Positions 34,458 to 46,699 of a stretch of 64,000 nt of DNA are shown here, piece by piece (positions within the stretch are counted from its first letter, which is position 1; each line of letters begins with the position of its first letter). The DNA is taken from positions 19,973,568 through 20,037,567 of the forward strand of contig NC_084937.1 in the NCBI RefSeq assembly GCF_958298935.1, written 5' to 3'. The notes below the pieces were generated by a model. The model saw only the letters and a program-made list of their open reading frames with translations, had not been told where the DNA came from and ran no database searches. A program made the translations under genes and the position numbers. This stretch comes from Phragmites australis (lineage: Eukaryota > Streptophyta > Magnoliopsida > Poales > Poaceae).

Positions 34458-34925
34458 CACTCATCGGATAGTCCGGTGTGAAGGTGTTTGATCTCACCGG
34501 ATAGTCTGTTGTGTGGCAGTTATGAGCCCTGGAGTTTTTTCAGCGTAGAGGCAGAGAAAAATTCATTCACCGGAAGGTCTGTTGTGGGTGAGAGTGAGCA
34601 CCGGAGTAATTATTACAGAGAAGGACTTTTGACGCTAAATTTGGAGAGAGCGCCGAATGGTCTGGTGTTGGCAATGGGTGCACATCGGACTAATGTTTCC
34701 AGAAGGGCTGAAATATGTGTACAAGGAGCAGTTGTGCTCACCATATGGTCTGGTGTGTGCAATGTTGAACAACAAAAAAATTTCAGTGCAGAGGGCAAGT
34801 TGAAGGCGTTGGATGGTACGATGTTGGCAGTGTGAACACCGGAAGTGGTCACCGGACTAATTTTTTCATAGAGGAATGCAAACAAGGCTCCAGTAGAATT
34901 GTACTCACCGGATAGTCCGGTGTTG
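34458..34925. repeat. Degenerate CACCGGATAGTCCGGTG repeats
   Basis: At least eight variants (for example near 34462, 34495, 34569, 34653, 34742, 34838 and 34907) are spaced about 35-100 bases apart. The core is a near-palindrome (CACCGGA..TCCGGTG). Confidence 0.75.
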
Positions 34926-35049
34926 CACTGGTGTAAACATTTTTGCTACATCTGGTCTTTTTCAACTTTATTTTAAAAAATTTGACTATCATGTGATGAT
35001 ATTATATGGTTTTGGAGATGCATGTTTGCTTGTCTAATGATGTGCAAGT

Positions 35050-37185
35050 TGTAACATCTTGAGTTTTAGCATGTGGCCGCGCCCCATCGGTTAGCCCAGC
35101 TTCCAAGTCCGATAGCTTTCACTGTGCGGGCCCAGCACTGTGCAACCTGGCCCATCCGAACCCAAGCTTGGCCCATCCAGGGCTGAGTTGAGGCGAACTC
35201 GGCTCAAACCAGTATTGTTCATGTGGGTCCCATCGAGTAACTGTTCATATGGGCCTAGGTTACTGTTCAGTGGGCCACACCTGTGGGTCCCACATATGAA
35301 TAGTATCATTTCGTAATTTTATAATTTAATATTCGATTAAATCTTCCAGGTGTCATAACTTCTCCGTTCTGTCGTTGAAATTCATCAAAAATAAAGATCT
35401 ACTCATCTATCACATTGTGATATCTATTATGGCTCATTTGGCTTTCTATTTGGTGTTATTTGATACTTCTCTAGTATAGCCGTTATTGATCGTAGTCGTA
35501 ATTGCAAAGCAACTAGAGTTCAACGAGTGTTACGTGGGAAGTGTCAGGAGCGAGGAGGATCCCGACTACAACCAAGAACTCGAAGAGAACTTCAGAGAAG
35601 GTAAGTCTTGTCTCCTTGATCATATTGAACCTGTGTTTTCAAATAATTTACATGATCAACTTAAAAATGGAATTATGTCGCATGTGTTATGCATTACGCT
35701 TTTACAAACTACTTGTAGTAGTTAATCCTATTAAACAATTGTCATACCATAAATGTTATCATCCAAAACACAAATCACCCTAGTATTACCTGTTGTTATC
35801 TATATTAATGACAAATGACGTCTTGATATCTAGAATGCTTAGGATTGAATACGTCTTCTCGGAGACATCGCTTTTAAAATAATTCTCCTCAGAGATAAGA
35901 CTTACTATTATCAATGATAACTCATATACCATGAATCCTTGATGTCGTGTGGGATATGGTGGGAGATGTGTAAAAATAGGTGAAAACTGCTTTGGCAGGG
36001 GTAGACAGAGTAGTACTCTGGACAAGGATGCTCTTGGGAGTTGAGTTACTTTTGTGGTATGCATTGCTGGAAGATACCTGCCCTGGGTGTTTAAGGACCG
36101 AGTCATTTCGCAACCATTCCTTAGCAACCCCCATGCAACCATGTGTCATGAATGGGAAGGACTTGACTTCTCATTCACTGGACTGAGTTAGGCATCATAC
36201 AAGGAGGCTAGGAGCAGCGAGCAGTCAAGTGGCCATCTGTCCCTCTGTTTGGAGGTTGCTAGTACCGGCCTAGGCTTAAAAAGGGACTAGCCTTCAGTAC
36301 ATGGACTCTGGTGCTTGGGGGTAAATCTCGTAGAAAAGCCCGGCAGGAGAGGTGTTTGGAGAGTCTCGGTATGATTCGCTCCTCTGCTTGCAATAGTTGG
36401 AGGCTGAGCATATCGCGTGGGTAAGTTGTACAAGCTCTACAGAGTGTAAAATTGTTTGAATAGCCGTATCCACGGTCCTGGACATGCGAAGGCAGAACCT
36501 TTTTTTATTAGACTCTGGCACGTTTGTGTTGATGAGTGAGTGTGTGGACTAGATATCCGTGTGATGAGGTTGTTGGCTGAATCCGCCAGGATCTATGTGG
36601 TACTAGAGATACACTAGATGTGATGAAAGGTACTGCGGAGTGAGGTGTAGCCCCTCCCAGGACCGAGAAAACCCCAGATATAGCTTGTTACTTGGTTTTG
36701 AACTATTTAAACTGTTTTAAAGTCAATCATAGATGATACAATTGGATATCTGCATAAACTATTTTACATTTAAAACTAAACTATAAAGCCTTATCCTTGA
36801 ATCACCCCTTTATACATCTATCAAACACCTTGAAGTACTATAGGGCTTGCTGAGTACCTTCCGGACTCATTCTTACTGTCATTCAGATGAGGAAGCAGAT
36901 GCTGACTTCGCCGGAGGTGAAGACAATGATGAATAATAGTCTTAGAAGTCGTGCCCGCACCCTAAGCTGCTTGTGGCTTCGGCTTTTGCTTTACTCTGTG
37001 TTTTATTGGTCTCTCGGCCAGGTTTGTAATATACAGTACAGTTTGTAAACCTTTGTACTCTGTAACCTTAATAATTATGTTTGAAGTTTGACTGCGATAC
37101 TATAACTATTATACTGTGCGTATCAGCTACTTAATCTAGGGACTGACACTGGAGGCACAGAAGAATCCGGGTTTGGGGTCTTACA
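35050..37185 (+). mobile_element. Solo LTR or short LTR element, about 2.1 kb
   Basis: It starts TGTAACATCTTGAG and ends TTGGGGTCTTACA, so it has TGTAA..TTACA ends. Flanks CAAGT (35045-35049) and CAGGT (37186-37190) match at 4/5 positions. It lies inside the sequence of another LTR-like unit. A short frame (35486-35725, containing SEEDPDYNQELEENFREG, ending at a GTAAGT donor) is a typical passenger of this repeat type and not a recognised protein. Confidence 0.65.
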
Positions 37186-38810
37186 CAGGTGTTGGATGCA
37201 ACTTGGCGGTCGACGGCGGGTAATCAAGACCAAGCAGAATGCTTGGTGCCGGACGATCAGGGAGGCAGGACGAAGTCAAGGGTGATACTAGCTGTACATA
37301 TGGAGGTCAAGCAAGGTATAAGATGAAGGATGAAGATAACGTGTTGACAAAGTCAAGCGAAGGGGATGCGTTGCAAGTGACAAGGCAGTCTAGAAGATCG
37401 GGAGCGGGAGAGATTTGCCGACGGTTAAGATCGCAAGATGGAGGACAAACGTCAATATCAGAAGACTTGCTTGAGGTCAAAGCAAAGCAGCTGAGTCACA
37501 CATTCAGAAGCATGCGAGTCGGTTTTCCAGTTTGGCCATACAACCTTGGGTAGATGGAGTGCATGTTGAATCATCGTGAAGCTTGCGTTAAGGTGAAGCT
37601 AAATCGTGAAGGTGCCACGGTCTAGTAGATGGAGGAGAAAATAGACCAAAATGCTCCTGGTGGTAGATAGGAATGTATTACAAGAGAGGAGTATTTTAAT
37701 AACAGTTAAGGAAACTTAGGAGTTAAGTTTTCTAGGCTATAAATAGAGGGGTATGGTTGGTTGGAGAGGTGTCCCTTGAGCCAACTACATGAGAGTCTTG
37801 TGCTAGGATTTTAGAGGAGAGAAAAATGAGTGCTTAGTCTATGTAATAGGTGAGAGTTTTGAGAGATAAATCTTTGTAATCCAAAAAAAAGACTGACCTC
37901 TTTGAGTAATGAAGTTTATATTTTTGCATATGCTTGAATTTTCCTCCTTTTAGTTTCCCTCTATTAGTTTCCTTGCAAATTTGCAAGTTTTTTAATTTCC
38001 AGTTTTAATTTTTGGACTGAAATTTCAGCACCTTGCGAGGTCATTCTTCTTGTTGCTAGAGGCATAAAATTCGTATACACACGCTTATATGATGGGGTCT
38101 TGAATTTTTTTACCTCTAGACAATCGACTTGAAGAGTTCCATCTTTTCTTGTTTCTTTGCAAGTTATGATATTTCAAGTGCTAAGACATATGAATTAATC
38201 TTAAATGGAATCTACGGTTCATATACCATCCGTGGAGTCGTGTTGTCTTGATTTTCTCCTGTTAAATTTTTTTCTCTATTTTTGCTTTCACTTGAGTTTG
38301 AGGTGCGTTGGGTGATCCAAATAGAGGAAGATCATCGATTTCTTAAGAAATTTGTTAAGACGTCTATTCACACATATAATCATTAATCTCATTCCTACAT
38401 CATTATTAATAGATCTTTAGTAACAAGTCGCAACGATCTGTTACTGATTCTGTATTTTTTTATCTGTTTTTTTACATAAGTAAATGAGAGGCACCGAAGC
38501 TGGACCACGGACCTTTCTCCGAGTGCTGGGTCAGCTCTAACATGGATGCATGCACTACGCTTATCATTCATTCATGCCAATGATAATAAGAAAAGAAAGC
38601 ATGCCATACATTCATCTCTAAACAAAACCATTGCATCATCATTAGGATGCAACACATGTCATGAATCGAATGCATGATTAATTGTCCGAGGGAATGGTGT
38701 AATTTGCACAAGATAGATAAATGTCCGAGGGAAAATTCAGCAAAGGCAGGGGGAGCTAACCTAGACTGCCTGTTACATTAATTGAACAAGGTGTTCTCCT
38801 TCCTGATGAA

Positions 38811-38929
38811 TTCGAAGTGTCGTCAGGGTGATACAATTTTAAACCCTGTTGAATTGAATGCGTGCATTTCTAGGGATATTGCTTTAGTTTAAAATGGTTT
38901 AAAATTGTATCACCCTGGTGACACATCGA
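38811..38929. repeat. Short hairpin with stem of about 33 bp
   Basis: CAGGGTGATACAATTTTAAACC (centred near 38833) pairs with GGTTTAAAATTGTATCACCCTG (near 38900). The match extends outward through TCGAAGTGTC / GACACATCGA. The words after each arm (TTGAATTGAATGCGTGCATTT and TAAATTGAATGCATGCATTT) are direct repeats, so the unit combines inverted and direct repetition. It could be a mini-MITE. Confidence 0.8.
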
Positions 38930-41792
38930 ATTTGTTTAAACCATGCTAAATTGAATGCATGCATTTATAGTATGCATCCCATACCTCGTTTGTACGCAAG
39001 CGATGACTCTGCAAGTCATTAGAGAACTCTTGCTGCATATTTAAAAATGGAAATATATAACGACGTGCAGTGCGAATTAATGTATCGCTGCAGATCGATA
39101 GTGGTGTGGAATAGTAGAAAACGCGTGATGTGATCTCCCAGTTGATATTGTGAAGATATATTACTTGTAACAATCATGTTGGTAGGTGCAATTACAATAA
39201 TTTGGTCTGCCACATCTGGTCAAGCTCCAGCAACTTCAATAATTGCTAAGAGCAACTTCAGCGGTTTCTGCTCCCTTATAGTTAAAGGAGTATGCGGCAC
39301 GTGTTTTTGCATGTCATATGTGGGCGCGTGAAGCTGTGGGAGCGGGTGGATCCACGTGGGAGGATGTGAAATCTACATGGGAAGCCGTGGGAGGAGAGGG
39401 TAGACCGTGTAAAAGATTCAGGAATCAGTATAGCTTCTGAAATGTCATGATCATCGGTTATACTCAATCAAATTTGAGTCCTCCTCCTTAAAAATAATCA
39501 AATCTATCTGTAAACTTTAAACTTAACTGAACCAAATCCTCCCTCTCCCTAAAAATTGCGCAAGGGGATCAGAGAAGGGGGGAGCAGAGGGAGCACAGGG
39601 TGGCGTCACCGGCGCGGTTCGGACATGGAGGGGGAGGCGGTGGTGGCATACTAGAGATCGGCCCCATCAACAGAGAATGTGTAAGGGAACGTGGGAGGGT
39701 GCCGGGCCCATGTATCAACACGGAGGGAGCAGAATTGAGACAGAACACGAGCTGGTTGAGGAATGACCACTATGTATTTTTTTAAGTCGTAAAGAAGAGA
39801 AGTAGAGATTAATATTTAATGTTGCTTTGTTTAATAATTAACCATTATCTTTTGTCAATAGAATACGGTAACTGCAGGGCACCCGACGTAGCCACGGGCC
39901 ATTGGGCGCGACAATACCGCGCCAAACTTCTAGTGAAGAGGAAAGAGAAACACAGTAAATTATCCGATTTCCCCCAATCAGTTTGTAAGATCCACCTATC
40001 ACTCCATTCTCTCTTCTCTCTTGCTGGCTTGGCCCACCTGTCATCCCTCTCCCTTCACCTTCGTCTCTCATATTGTATCTACATCCCCCAATCCACCCAA
40101 AATCAACATCTTCTCCCCCATCCCCCTCTCATAGCACCACCTCTCTCTCCTTCTCTGTGTGCTGCCACCCAAATCCAGTCAACCACAAACCAGAGCACCT
40201 CCCCCATCTCTTTTTCCATCTATCTGAAGCAGAGCAACAGACACCTCCATCTGCGCCATCTTGCTCCTCTCTCATCGGTGCCCCCAAGTCCACAAGCACC
40301 ACCACTCAGCTCTCTCTCTCTCTCTCTCTTAGCCATCTCCCTCACAGGAAAAAAAAACATCAACGCTTTCCTCTTCTAGATATCACCGCCGCCAGCTCCT
40401 CCATGCTCCTCTCTTCTTCTCCTAGCGCAGATCTCTCTCCTCACTCCGCTGTGGTGAACCTGCTCGAGTTTCATGCCGTGGTGGATCGGCTCGAGGACGT
40501 CCGCTTGTGGATGCTCCACGTCAAGAGCGGCGAGTGTGTTGCCGTGAACCGCGTCCTCGCCACGCACCGCCTGCTCCGTGACGAGACTAGTGTCATGGCA
40601 AATCAGGATCGCAGGCGAACGGTGACGGCACAAACAATGACTGAAGGTTAGGCGATGGCGGCGGCATGGGCTTTGCATCGACGAGCTCCTCTAGTGGTAG
40701 ATTGAAGATGGCGTGACCTCAGAATGGGATTTGTGTGGCCCCCTCTCATGGTGCTTTTGGTGCGCGGGCGGGGCCGTGGCCAAAGGAGGTGGCACGGGGT
40801 GGAAGAGAGAATGAGGTGTCAAGGTGGGGGTGCAGAATGGGAAAGAGCGGGCATTGCATGCTGGCCCACCTATTAGGTGTGGTGGTGAGGGACCGGCCAC
40901 GGGACGTGGAGCGGGAGCAGAACGTGGGACTTACATGAGAGGGCAGATCACAGGAAAAAACACTATGTATTTTTTTTAGTAGTAGAGATAAAAAAAAATT
41001 TAACTAAAATCTCTGTCCAACAGTTTCCCTAAAAGAACCTCTATTTTTATTCATCCCCTAAACCGGCCTCCCCATCCGCCAAATCTACGGGTCCTCTTCG
41101 ATCCCCTGTACTCGCTCCCGCACGCCTCCCGCTCGCTTCTCAGCGTCTCCAGCGAGCCGGCAGCGTCTCCGCACGCCTCCTCCAAATCTGAATTGCCCCG
41201 GCGCCCCTAGGGTCCAGGACGCCGCTCCCAGGGCGAGGAAAAGCAACACGTGGTGGAGGTCGGCAGGGCCCCCAGGCTCCAGCACGCTGACCACGCGGAG
41301 CTCGGCGAGCAGGAGCAGAATGCAGACGTCGGCGAGTAGGAGCAGCACGCAAGAGCTTTGCGAGCAGGAGCAGCAAGCGACGGAGCAGCAAGCGACGGAG
41401 CTCGGCGGGGCCCCTAGGCTCCAAAACGCTGGCCGTGCAAAGCTTGGCGAGCAGGAACAGCACGCGCAATCGCAGACATCGGTGCGCAGGAGCAGCACGT
41501 GGAGTAGGACTGATTCATCTTTGTGTTGGTAAATAATCCTTGCTTGCTTGGATGGAGTCCTTTGATCCAAGAGTTGGTTTTCTTTCTCTCAATCAAACCC
41601 AGATTCCACCCGAATTAATTCTACCACAAGCACTATGCGCAAAAATAGAGAACACACCACTTCAAACCTGCGCGAAAAAGAAGAATAAGTTGTAGGTAAA
41701 AGGATTAACAATAAAGCATGAACAAAAACATATGAACTAATTACAAATATGCGTTTGAAGATAGTTAGGTCGTAGGTAGGAACATCTGAAAA
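38930..41792. other. Region with gene-like composition but no supported gene
   Basis: 39980-40390 (plus) is rich in CT/CCA, like a plant 5' UTR. ATG at 40403 then opens a frame (MLLSSSPSADLSPHSAVV.. VVDRLEDVRLWMLHVKSGEC, ending 40651) of no recognised family. ACTATGTATTTTTTT with AGTAGAGAT occurs at both 39769-39810 and 40961-40990, bracketing this block like ends of a decayed insertion. The block may be captured host gene DNA. 41296-41505 is a separate repeat. Confidence 0.35.
41296..41505. repeat. GCGAGCAGGAGCAGCA degenerate minisatellite
   Basis: Irregular repeats of GCGAGCAGGAGCAGCA and ACGGAGCAGCAAGCG produce Gln/Glu-rich or Cys/Ser-rich frames depending on strand. The long minus-strand frame (41085-41570) is therefore a by-product of the repeat. 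Confidence 0.65.
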
Positions 41793-42011
41793 TTAGTTTT
41801 GGTGTAGTCTCAAATACCCTGACTCTCTGTTGCGATGAACTTCTCGACGTATAGGCACAGAACCGTCATAGCACGGTGCATTCAAAAGCTTATATTGATT
41901 GTGTGTGACAACAATAATAAGTTTGTCATCATCATATGATAACGACAAATTCAGGGTTTGTTGCATGAGAAAACTGTAGTGACTCATTGTGATGTGGTGG
42001 AGGAGAATCAT
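41793..42011 (-). pseudogene. Harbinger transposase N-terminal fragment
   Basis: The minus-strand frame includes LSLSYDDDKLIIVV and PCYDGSVPIRREVHRNRESG, then YLRL. It resembles the start of Harbinger/ALP1-like transposases (a DDDD.L region, then GGSVPGR..I.RNR..G..RL). The conserved catalytic parts are missing. Short repeats of AATATAGCCATTGGAAAA (42030-42180) lie on its upstream side. This is a small remnant of a PIF/Harbinger element. Confidence 0.55.
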
Positions 42012-42431
42012 CAGGAAGAGCCAATATATAGAGGTTCAAAATATAGCCATTGGAAAATTAGTGGTGGGGAATATAGCCATTGAAAAATATTCGTTAATAG
42101 CCGTTGGAAAAATATCTATTACAAAAATAATCGTAGGAAAAATATACGTTACAAAATTAGCTATTGGAAATATAGTCATTACAATTCAAATATTTTATAA
42201 GATTTCAATACAATATAGGAGAGTGAGAAATAGAGGCTGAGATTTAGGGGATCTGCTGGAGAGAAGAATATAAGTGAGAAATCTTTTAGGGAAGACACTA
42301 TATAAGGATATAGGAGATGAGTGTTAGGGGAGTTGTTGGAGATACTATTAGAATATCAGGGGATTCCCCACCAAGTTTGCATGGTAATAGTATTGACAGG
42401 CAACTAGGTTGCATGCAGTTGCACGTGGTTA

Positions 42432-42766
42432 GGTCATCTCCAGTTGATACTTAAAAATATGTTCCCTATAATATTATTATAGCATCCCTTAATACTATTG
42501 CAGCATCTTTTTTTTTCATCTCTAACAGACACCATATTTCCTACCTTCTATTCCTCTCCTCCTTCCCTCAGACTCACGTGCATATACTCATCTACAGTGA
42601 TGTGGTGCTCTTTTTCCCCCGCAAAGAAGCGGCCAACGTCCGGCAAAATAGCGGCTCCCACATCGCTGTTCAGCCGGATAGAGCAACTGCTAGAGTTCGG
42701 CAATCGGGTTCTGATGCACGACACCGGGATAGAGATCGGCAAAAGCCGATTCTCCTGGAGATGGCC
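42432..42766. mobile_element. Tourist-like MITE
   Basis: It begins GGTCATCTCCAG and ends CTGGAGATGGCC, with TTA on both sides (42429-42431 and 42767-42769). It is 335 bp with no coding potential. Confidence 0.75.
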
Positions 42767-43539
42767 TTAAGGCCTGATTGTAAATCATGAACGCAATAAT
42801 GTAGGAATTTTGCAGGATACTTTTATGCAAATTCTCATTCTTCTCTTTCTAGGAAATGGAAGCTTGAACCATCGGTAAAAAGCCACAAGTAAATGTGAGG
42901 GTAATATTTAATAACTAAGATGCATAATTCACCTGCATATTCGGGGTAAAAATATGTTGGCCAAGTTGGAAGGACAGCCGTAGGAGCTTCAAGCCATGTT
43001 TGGATAGGTGGTTAATCTAAACTGTAGAGCCATGAATGTATTTGGTGTTGAGTAACTCATCCAACGTCTCCTTGCGCATTCTACCTGATCTGCGTCATGT
43101 CTTCCTGCTTGTTCTCATATGTAAAGGATCGACCATGTTCGCATATGGAAATAATCAATCATGTTTGCATATAGAAATAATCGACCATGTTAATTAGCAA
43201 ATCTAACGCTGATAGCAGCGGCCTGCCCCTCACCCATGTATCCGCATATGAAAATAATCGATCATGTTCGCATATGGAAATAATGATCATGGTTGCACAT
43301 GCAAATAACGATCATGTTCGCGGGATCACGTAATCAATTTTATTTGGATTCACACAATTATACTTACTATCTCTTCCCAAACTTGTGATTGTCCATGAAT
43401 CTATTTGTTTAAATCTGTTCCTCATCGTGTAATCACGTAATCAATTTCATTTGGATTCACACAATTATTTCTTACATGATAGCAAATGGCATCCATGGTG
43501 GCTTAGCAGCATCATTCTCTGAAAAGATCGAGGCTGGAC
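42767..43539. repeat. Spacer with tandem CATGTTCGCATATGGAAATAAT repeats
   Basis: At 43128-43320 a unit of about 26 bases (CGATCATGTTCGCATATGG then AAATAAT) occurs about six times, interrupted by unrelated DNA at 43195-43240. The phrase CACGTAATCAATTTTATTTGG with CACACAATTAT also occurs twice (about 43327 and 43434). No gene. Confidence 0.7.
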
Positions 43540-44640
43540 TAGAGATCTGGCCTCGCGTCAGAGCTCCTTGAGTTCATCGGGAAGTGTCTCGCCTCTGGCC
43601 ATGGCATGGAGTCCTTATGATCCGTGTGTTCATCGTGGCGGGCTGCCATGCCTTTTAAAAGCTTTGTGCCGCTCCTGTTACTCCTGTTTGGTCCCGAATC
43701 GGAGAGTGTCACCTTCTACAGCATGTCGGAGGGGAGGGCGTTCTCCTTGCCGCTCCCAGACGTGTGCTGCAAGGTGTCGTGTGAGTGACTGGAGCTGATG
43801 GACGAGGCGGTGTCCATGACACTACTGAATCCCTTCGCTGGCGCCTACGTAAGGCTCCTGTCGATTGATGAGCATGTTGTGGCGGTGTCCTCCTTGATAG
43901 GCATGTCTAATGTCAATGGCCAATGGGTGATGCACTGCCTGGATAGATGCTACGGGCATGCGGCTGCTCCTGTTGCCATCAATCTACATTATATGAGGGA
44001 TGTGTTCTTTCGTGAGATCATGCTTTCAGCTCCATCCGACACCGGGTGTGAGTGGATGGCCATGGCCATTCTCACGAGCTCCATGGACACCGTATTCTAC
44101 CACATTGGGGTTGACAATGCCTAAACTCTACTCGACACCAACCTGGAGTTCTCCTTGGACTCCATCTCATCCACTGCCAATAGAGGTTCTTGGCAATCAA
44201 TTGCATCAAAGAGATCTCCATTTGCAGTAGCATCAATGCCAGCACAACACCTATGGCGACAGTGGTGCCATCATTGGCTATACCTACAAAGGTATGCCAC
44301 TGCAACTACCTAGAGGCGAACGGTGAGCAGCACCTCGTTGGCACCGTGCTGAGCATGTGGCATAGGACAACGACGCTTTGCCTACCGTAGCATGGTCTAT
44401 AGGTGCAATCTCCTCGATATGATGCTGGCGTGGTCCAAGGCAAAGGACGTCAGTGACCTCACACTATTCGTGTCGAAGCATTCCAAGGACAGCTTTAGTG
44501 GAGCAAGTATCTCCAAGTACAGGCACAACATCAACTACTTCTCTAAGCCTTTACATGGTGATCAAAACACATGGGACTAGAGTTTGGAGATCGTTGGCAT
44601 TGCCACCGGCACATCAGAAGTGTAAGCTTTCCTCCTGGAG
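43540..44640 (+). pseudogene. F-box/DUF295 (KIB-type beta-propeller) protein, pseudogene
   Basis: Plant DUF295 F-box proteins are putative substrate receptors of SCF ubiquitin ligases. The plus strand shows an F-box remnant (ELLEFIGKCLASG, then VCSSWRAAMPF) at 43555-43660. Propeller segments follow: SVTFYSMSEGRAFSLPLPD, TLLNPFAGAYVRL, MRDVFFREIMLSAPSD and FLAINCIKEISICSS. Next come CHCNYLEANGEQHLVGTVLS, YRCNLLDMMLAWSKAKDVSD, TLFVSKHSKDSFSGASISKY and LEIVGIATG (to about 44625). These lie in shifting frames with stops (for example near 43628, 43788 and 44390), so no complete protein can be made. The order and spacing match an ancestral single-exon gene of about 370 codons. Base composition is higher in GC than the flanks, as for other grass genes. 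Confidence 0.85.
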
Positions 44641-46699
44641 ATGTATCATTCAGAGGCTCTATGTTGGTTATTAATTAGCTCATGAACTGAGTTGCGACAA
44701 TATCGTAACCGACATGGCTCAAATGTTATAAAGGAAAATGTGGCTAATTCTCTCTTTTATATCATTTTTTGACACGCTTTTTAATTGCCCACATGGCTCA
44801 GACGTTATAAAGACGAATACGGCCAATATCTTCTTTATTTTAATTTTTGGAGCACCAATTAATTGCCCACACTATTGTGGTGTGGTCATCATAGCCAAGT
44901 GTGCATGAATATTAGTAAAATTGTGGTGGCCGTGATCCAAACATATGTTGCTAGCCACTCTATATTTTTGTTTCCTGGATTTTTTTGAGGCTTATGAACA
45001 TCCATACGCCCATGTTGGTAGCAAGAAATGCCACCGCTATCAGCATTTGATGATTGACACGATTGCTTATTTCAATACGCGAACAAGATTGATAACCATG
45101 CCCGTGCAACACAAATGCAATGCCTTTGAGTTCTACCCATTCTTATTTCTGAAACACCATGTTGCACTTTGTAGGTGAGAATGACGGCTATATACTATGG
45201 CATTGCGAAGCAAGGAGCGACACACTGTTGTGCTTCACTGGGATAATGGGTGCCCAAGTCAGTGATCTTCGGGTCACTACCGAAGATGGCTATGTGGAAG
45301 ATCAAGAAGCATGATATGAGGGCCAAGGCCAAGTAGCTTGGACCCATGAAGAAGAGCAGGATGTGAGCTTTCGTGCTGCTGTGATGAGATACATTTGTAT
45401 GAGGGAAGTGGCTGATGGCACCAAGGCTGCATCATGAATAAGAAGCTAAGAACTCTACTTCGACGCTGCATGTAGTTGTATCCTTCAAAAAGGAATGCGT
45501 ACAATATATGCCAAATTTGCAGTGTCCCCATCCAATGTTTTTTCGTATAATCATTTATGGTAACTCAGAGAAAGAATAATATGGGGAGTCCAAGCTAATA
45601 ATGCAAGAAAAGAGGGACTAGCTTGCCTTATTGTTGCTATATTGCTTAACTGCTTGATGCTTGATTGATAATGTTTAGTGTGCATCTTGATCTGAGAGGA
45701 TGTCAATGATGATGAGTAAACTGTAAAGGTGATTCAAATTGGTTAAAGGTGCTTGATAGTTGGACCAAATGTTGCAATAGGGAACGGGCATTGCGAGTTT
45801 AAGATTAAAAAAAAATAAAAGGTGGAGTTGACTTGCATAGGATATAACAGACAAACATAGTAAGATATGGATACATCAATTACAAAAATAAATTAACTTT
45901 ATGTTCAATTTTATTGAATCCTGAAAAGTTGCAAGGAGGTAATAGAGAGTCAATGAATGTACGGGCATAATTGTCATGATTGATTAACATATGTCTTGGT
46001 TGCAATTTGTATATTAATATTTGAAAAGTAAGAGATAATATAATCATAATTTTCATAGATATTCAAAGCATATAGATCAAGCATTGGATACTTAAATCCT
46101 AATATCTTTAGTGCTATATCAATTGTCAGTCTACCTTCGCAGAAGAAGCTCCAACACTAACTTCGAAACCACATATTTTAATTCTTGCAGATGAGTCAGT
46201 GGAGGACTCCATCGTACAATCTGATTCACGTTCCTTGGCTACACTTGTAACTAAGATTTGTTCCTTTCCTTTCTATTGTTATGATCAATTCCAAATCTTT
46301 CCGCCACCCCCATCTGCTCCCCCTGGGACGTCCTACAAAAATCCTACCGAATCTACCCTACCAATATCCGACTAAAACCTAACAAAACATATATCACTCG
46401 ACAGCATATGGAAAGGTTAGCATACAGAAATCTGACTAAAACCTACCAAAACATATACCAAACCCAAAAGGAAGTCCTTGCCCTCATGCATCATGTATAT
46501 GTTATGGCAAAGGTAAATTCTTCTAATCTTATGTATATGGAAAAGTAGGTTAGCGGTTCTTCTCACGTATATGGAAACTTTACATGAAATGGATGGAGAT
46601 CCTTTAGTCCTTCTCGTCATTAGTATATGGAAAGGTTAGTTCTTCCTTTTGCATTGGCCACCGAGGTGCGTATATATTGATCATTTTGCTTAAAACTAA
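44641..46699. other. Intergenic DNA with minor duplications
   Basis: ACATGGCTCAAATGTTATAAAG recurs about 78 bases later (44713 and 44791), and GACTAAAACCTACCAAAACAT recurs at 46372 and 46432. A 77-codon frame at 44945-45178 (HPYAHVGSKKCHRYQHL) has no recognised family. No gene is supported. Confidence 0.4.

Larger units (their letters stand above)
34299..38370 (+). mobile_element. LTR-like insertion in the CACTA element, itself split by another LTR
   Basis: The segment carries the CACCGGATAGTCCGGTG repeat block (34458-34925) that is common in grass LTR elements. It also has a TATA-like CTATAAATAG near 37737 with a transcript-like downstream part, and ends near GTCTATTCACA. CATAT occurs directly before GACAAACC at 34300 and directly after the end near 38370, a possible 5-bp duplication. 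No gag or pol remains. The family and exact ends are uncertain. Confidence 0.4.
33110..38470. mobile_element. Second non-autonomous CACTA-like element with nested LTRs
   Basis: It begins near 33113 with ACTACCTGAAAAAAGTTC. It then shows many copies of TTAGTGACGGGTCATAA and its complement at 33130-33280, 33520-33560 and 33955-34260. Related but degraded words (CTTTAGTAACAAGTCGCAAC, CTGTTACTGATTC) follow at 38405-38450, beyond the LTR block at 34299-38370. This fits one element split by later insertions. Neither exact end nor a transposase is visible. Confidence 0.5.

Noticed and set aside
41085..41570. 161-codon frame with many Cys residues
   Set aside because: Cys/Ser runs are produced by the GAGCAGCA minisatellite read in antisense.
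43128..43320. CRISPR-like regular repeats
   Set aside because: Units are adjacent and diverged with no unique spacers, and the genome is a plant's; it is a minisatellite.
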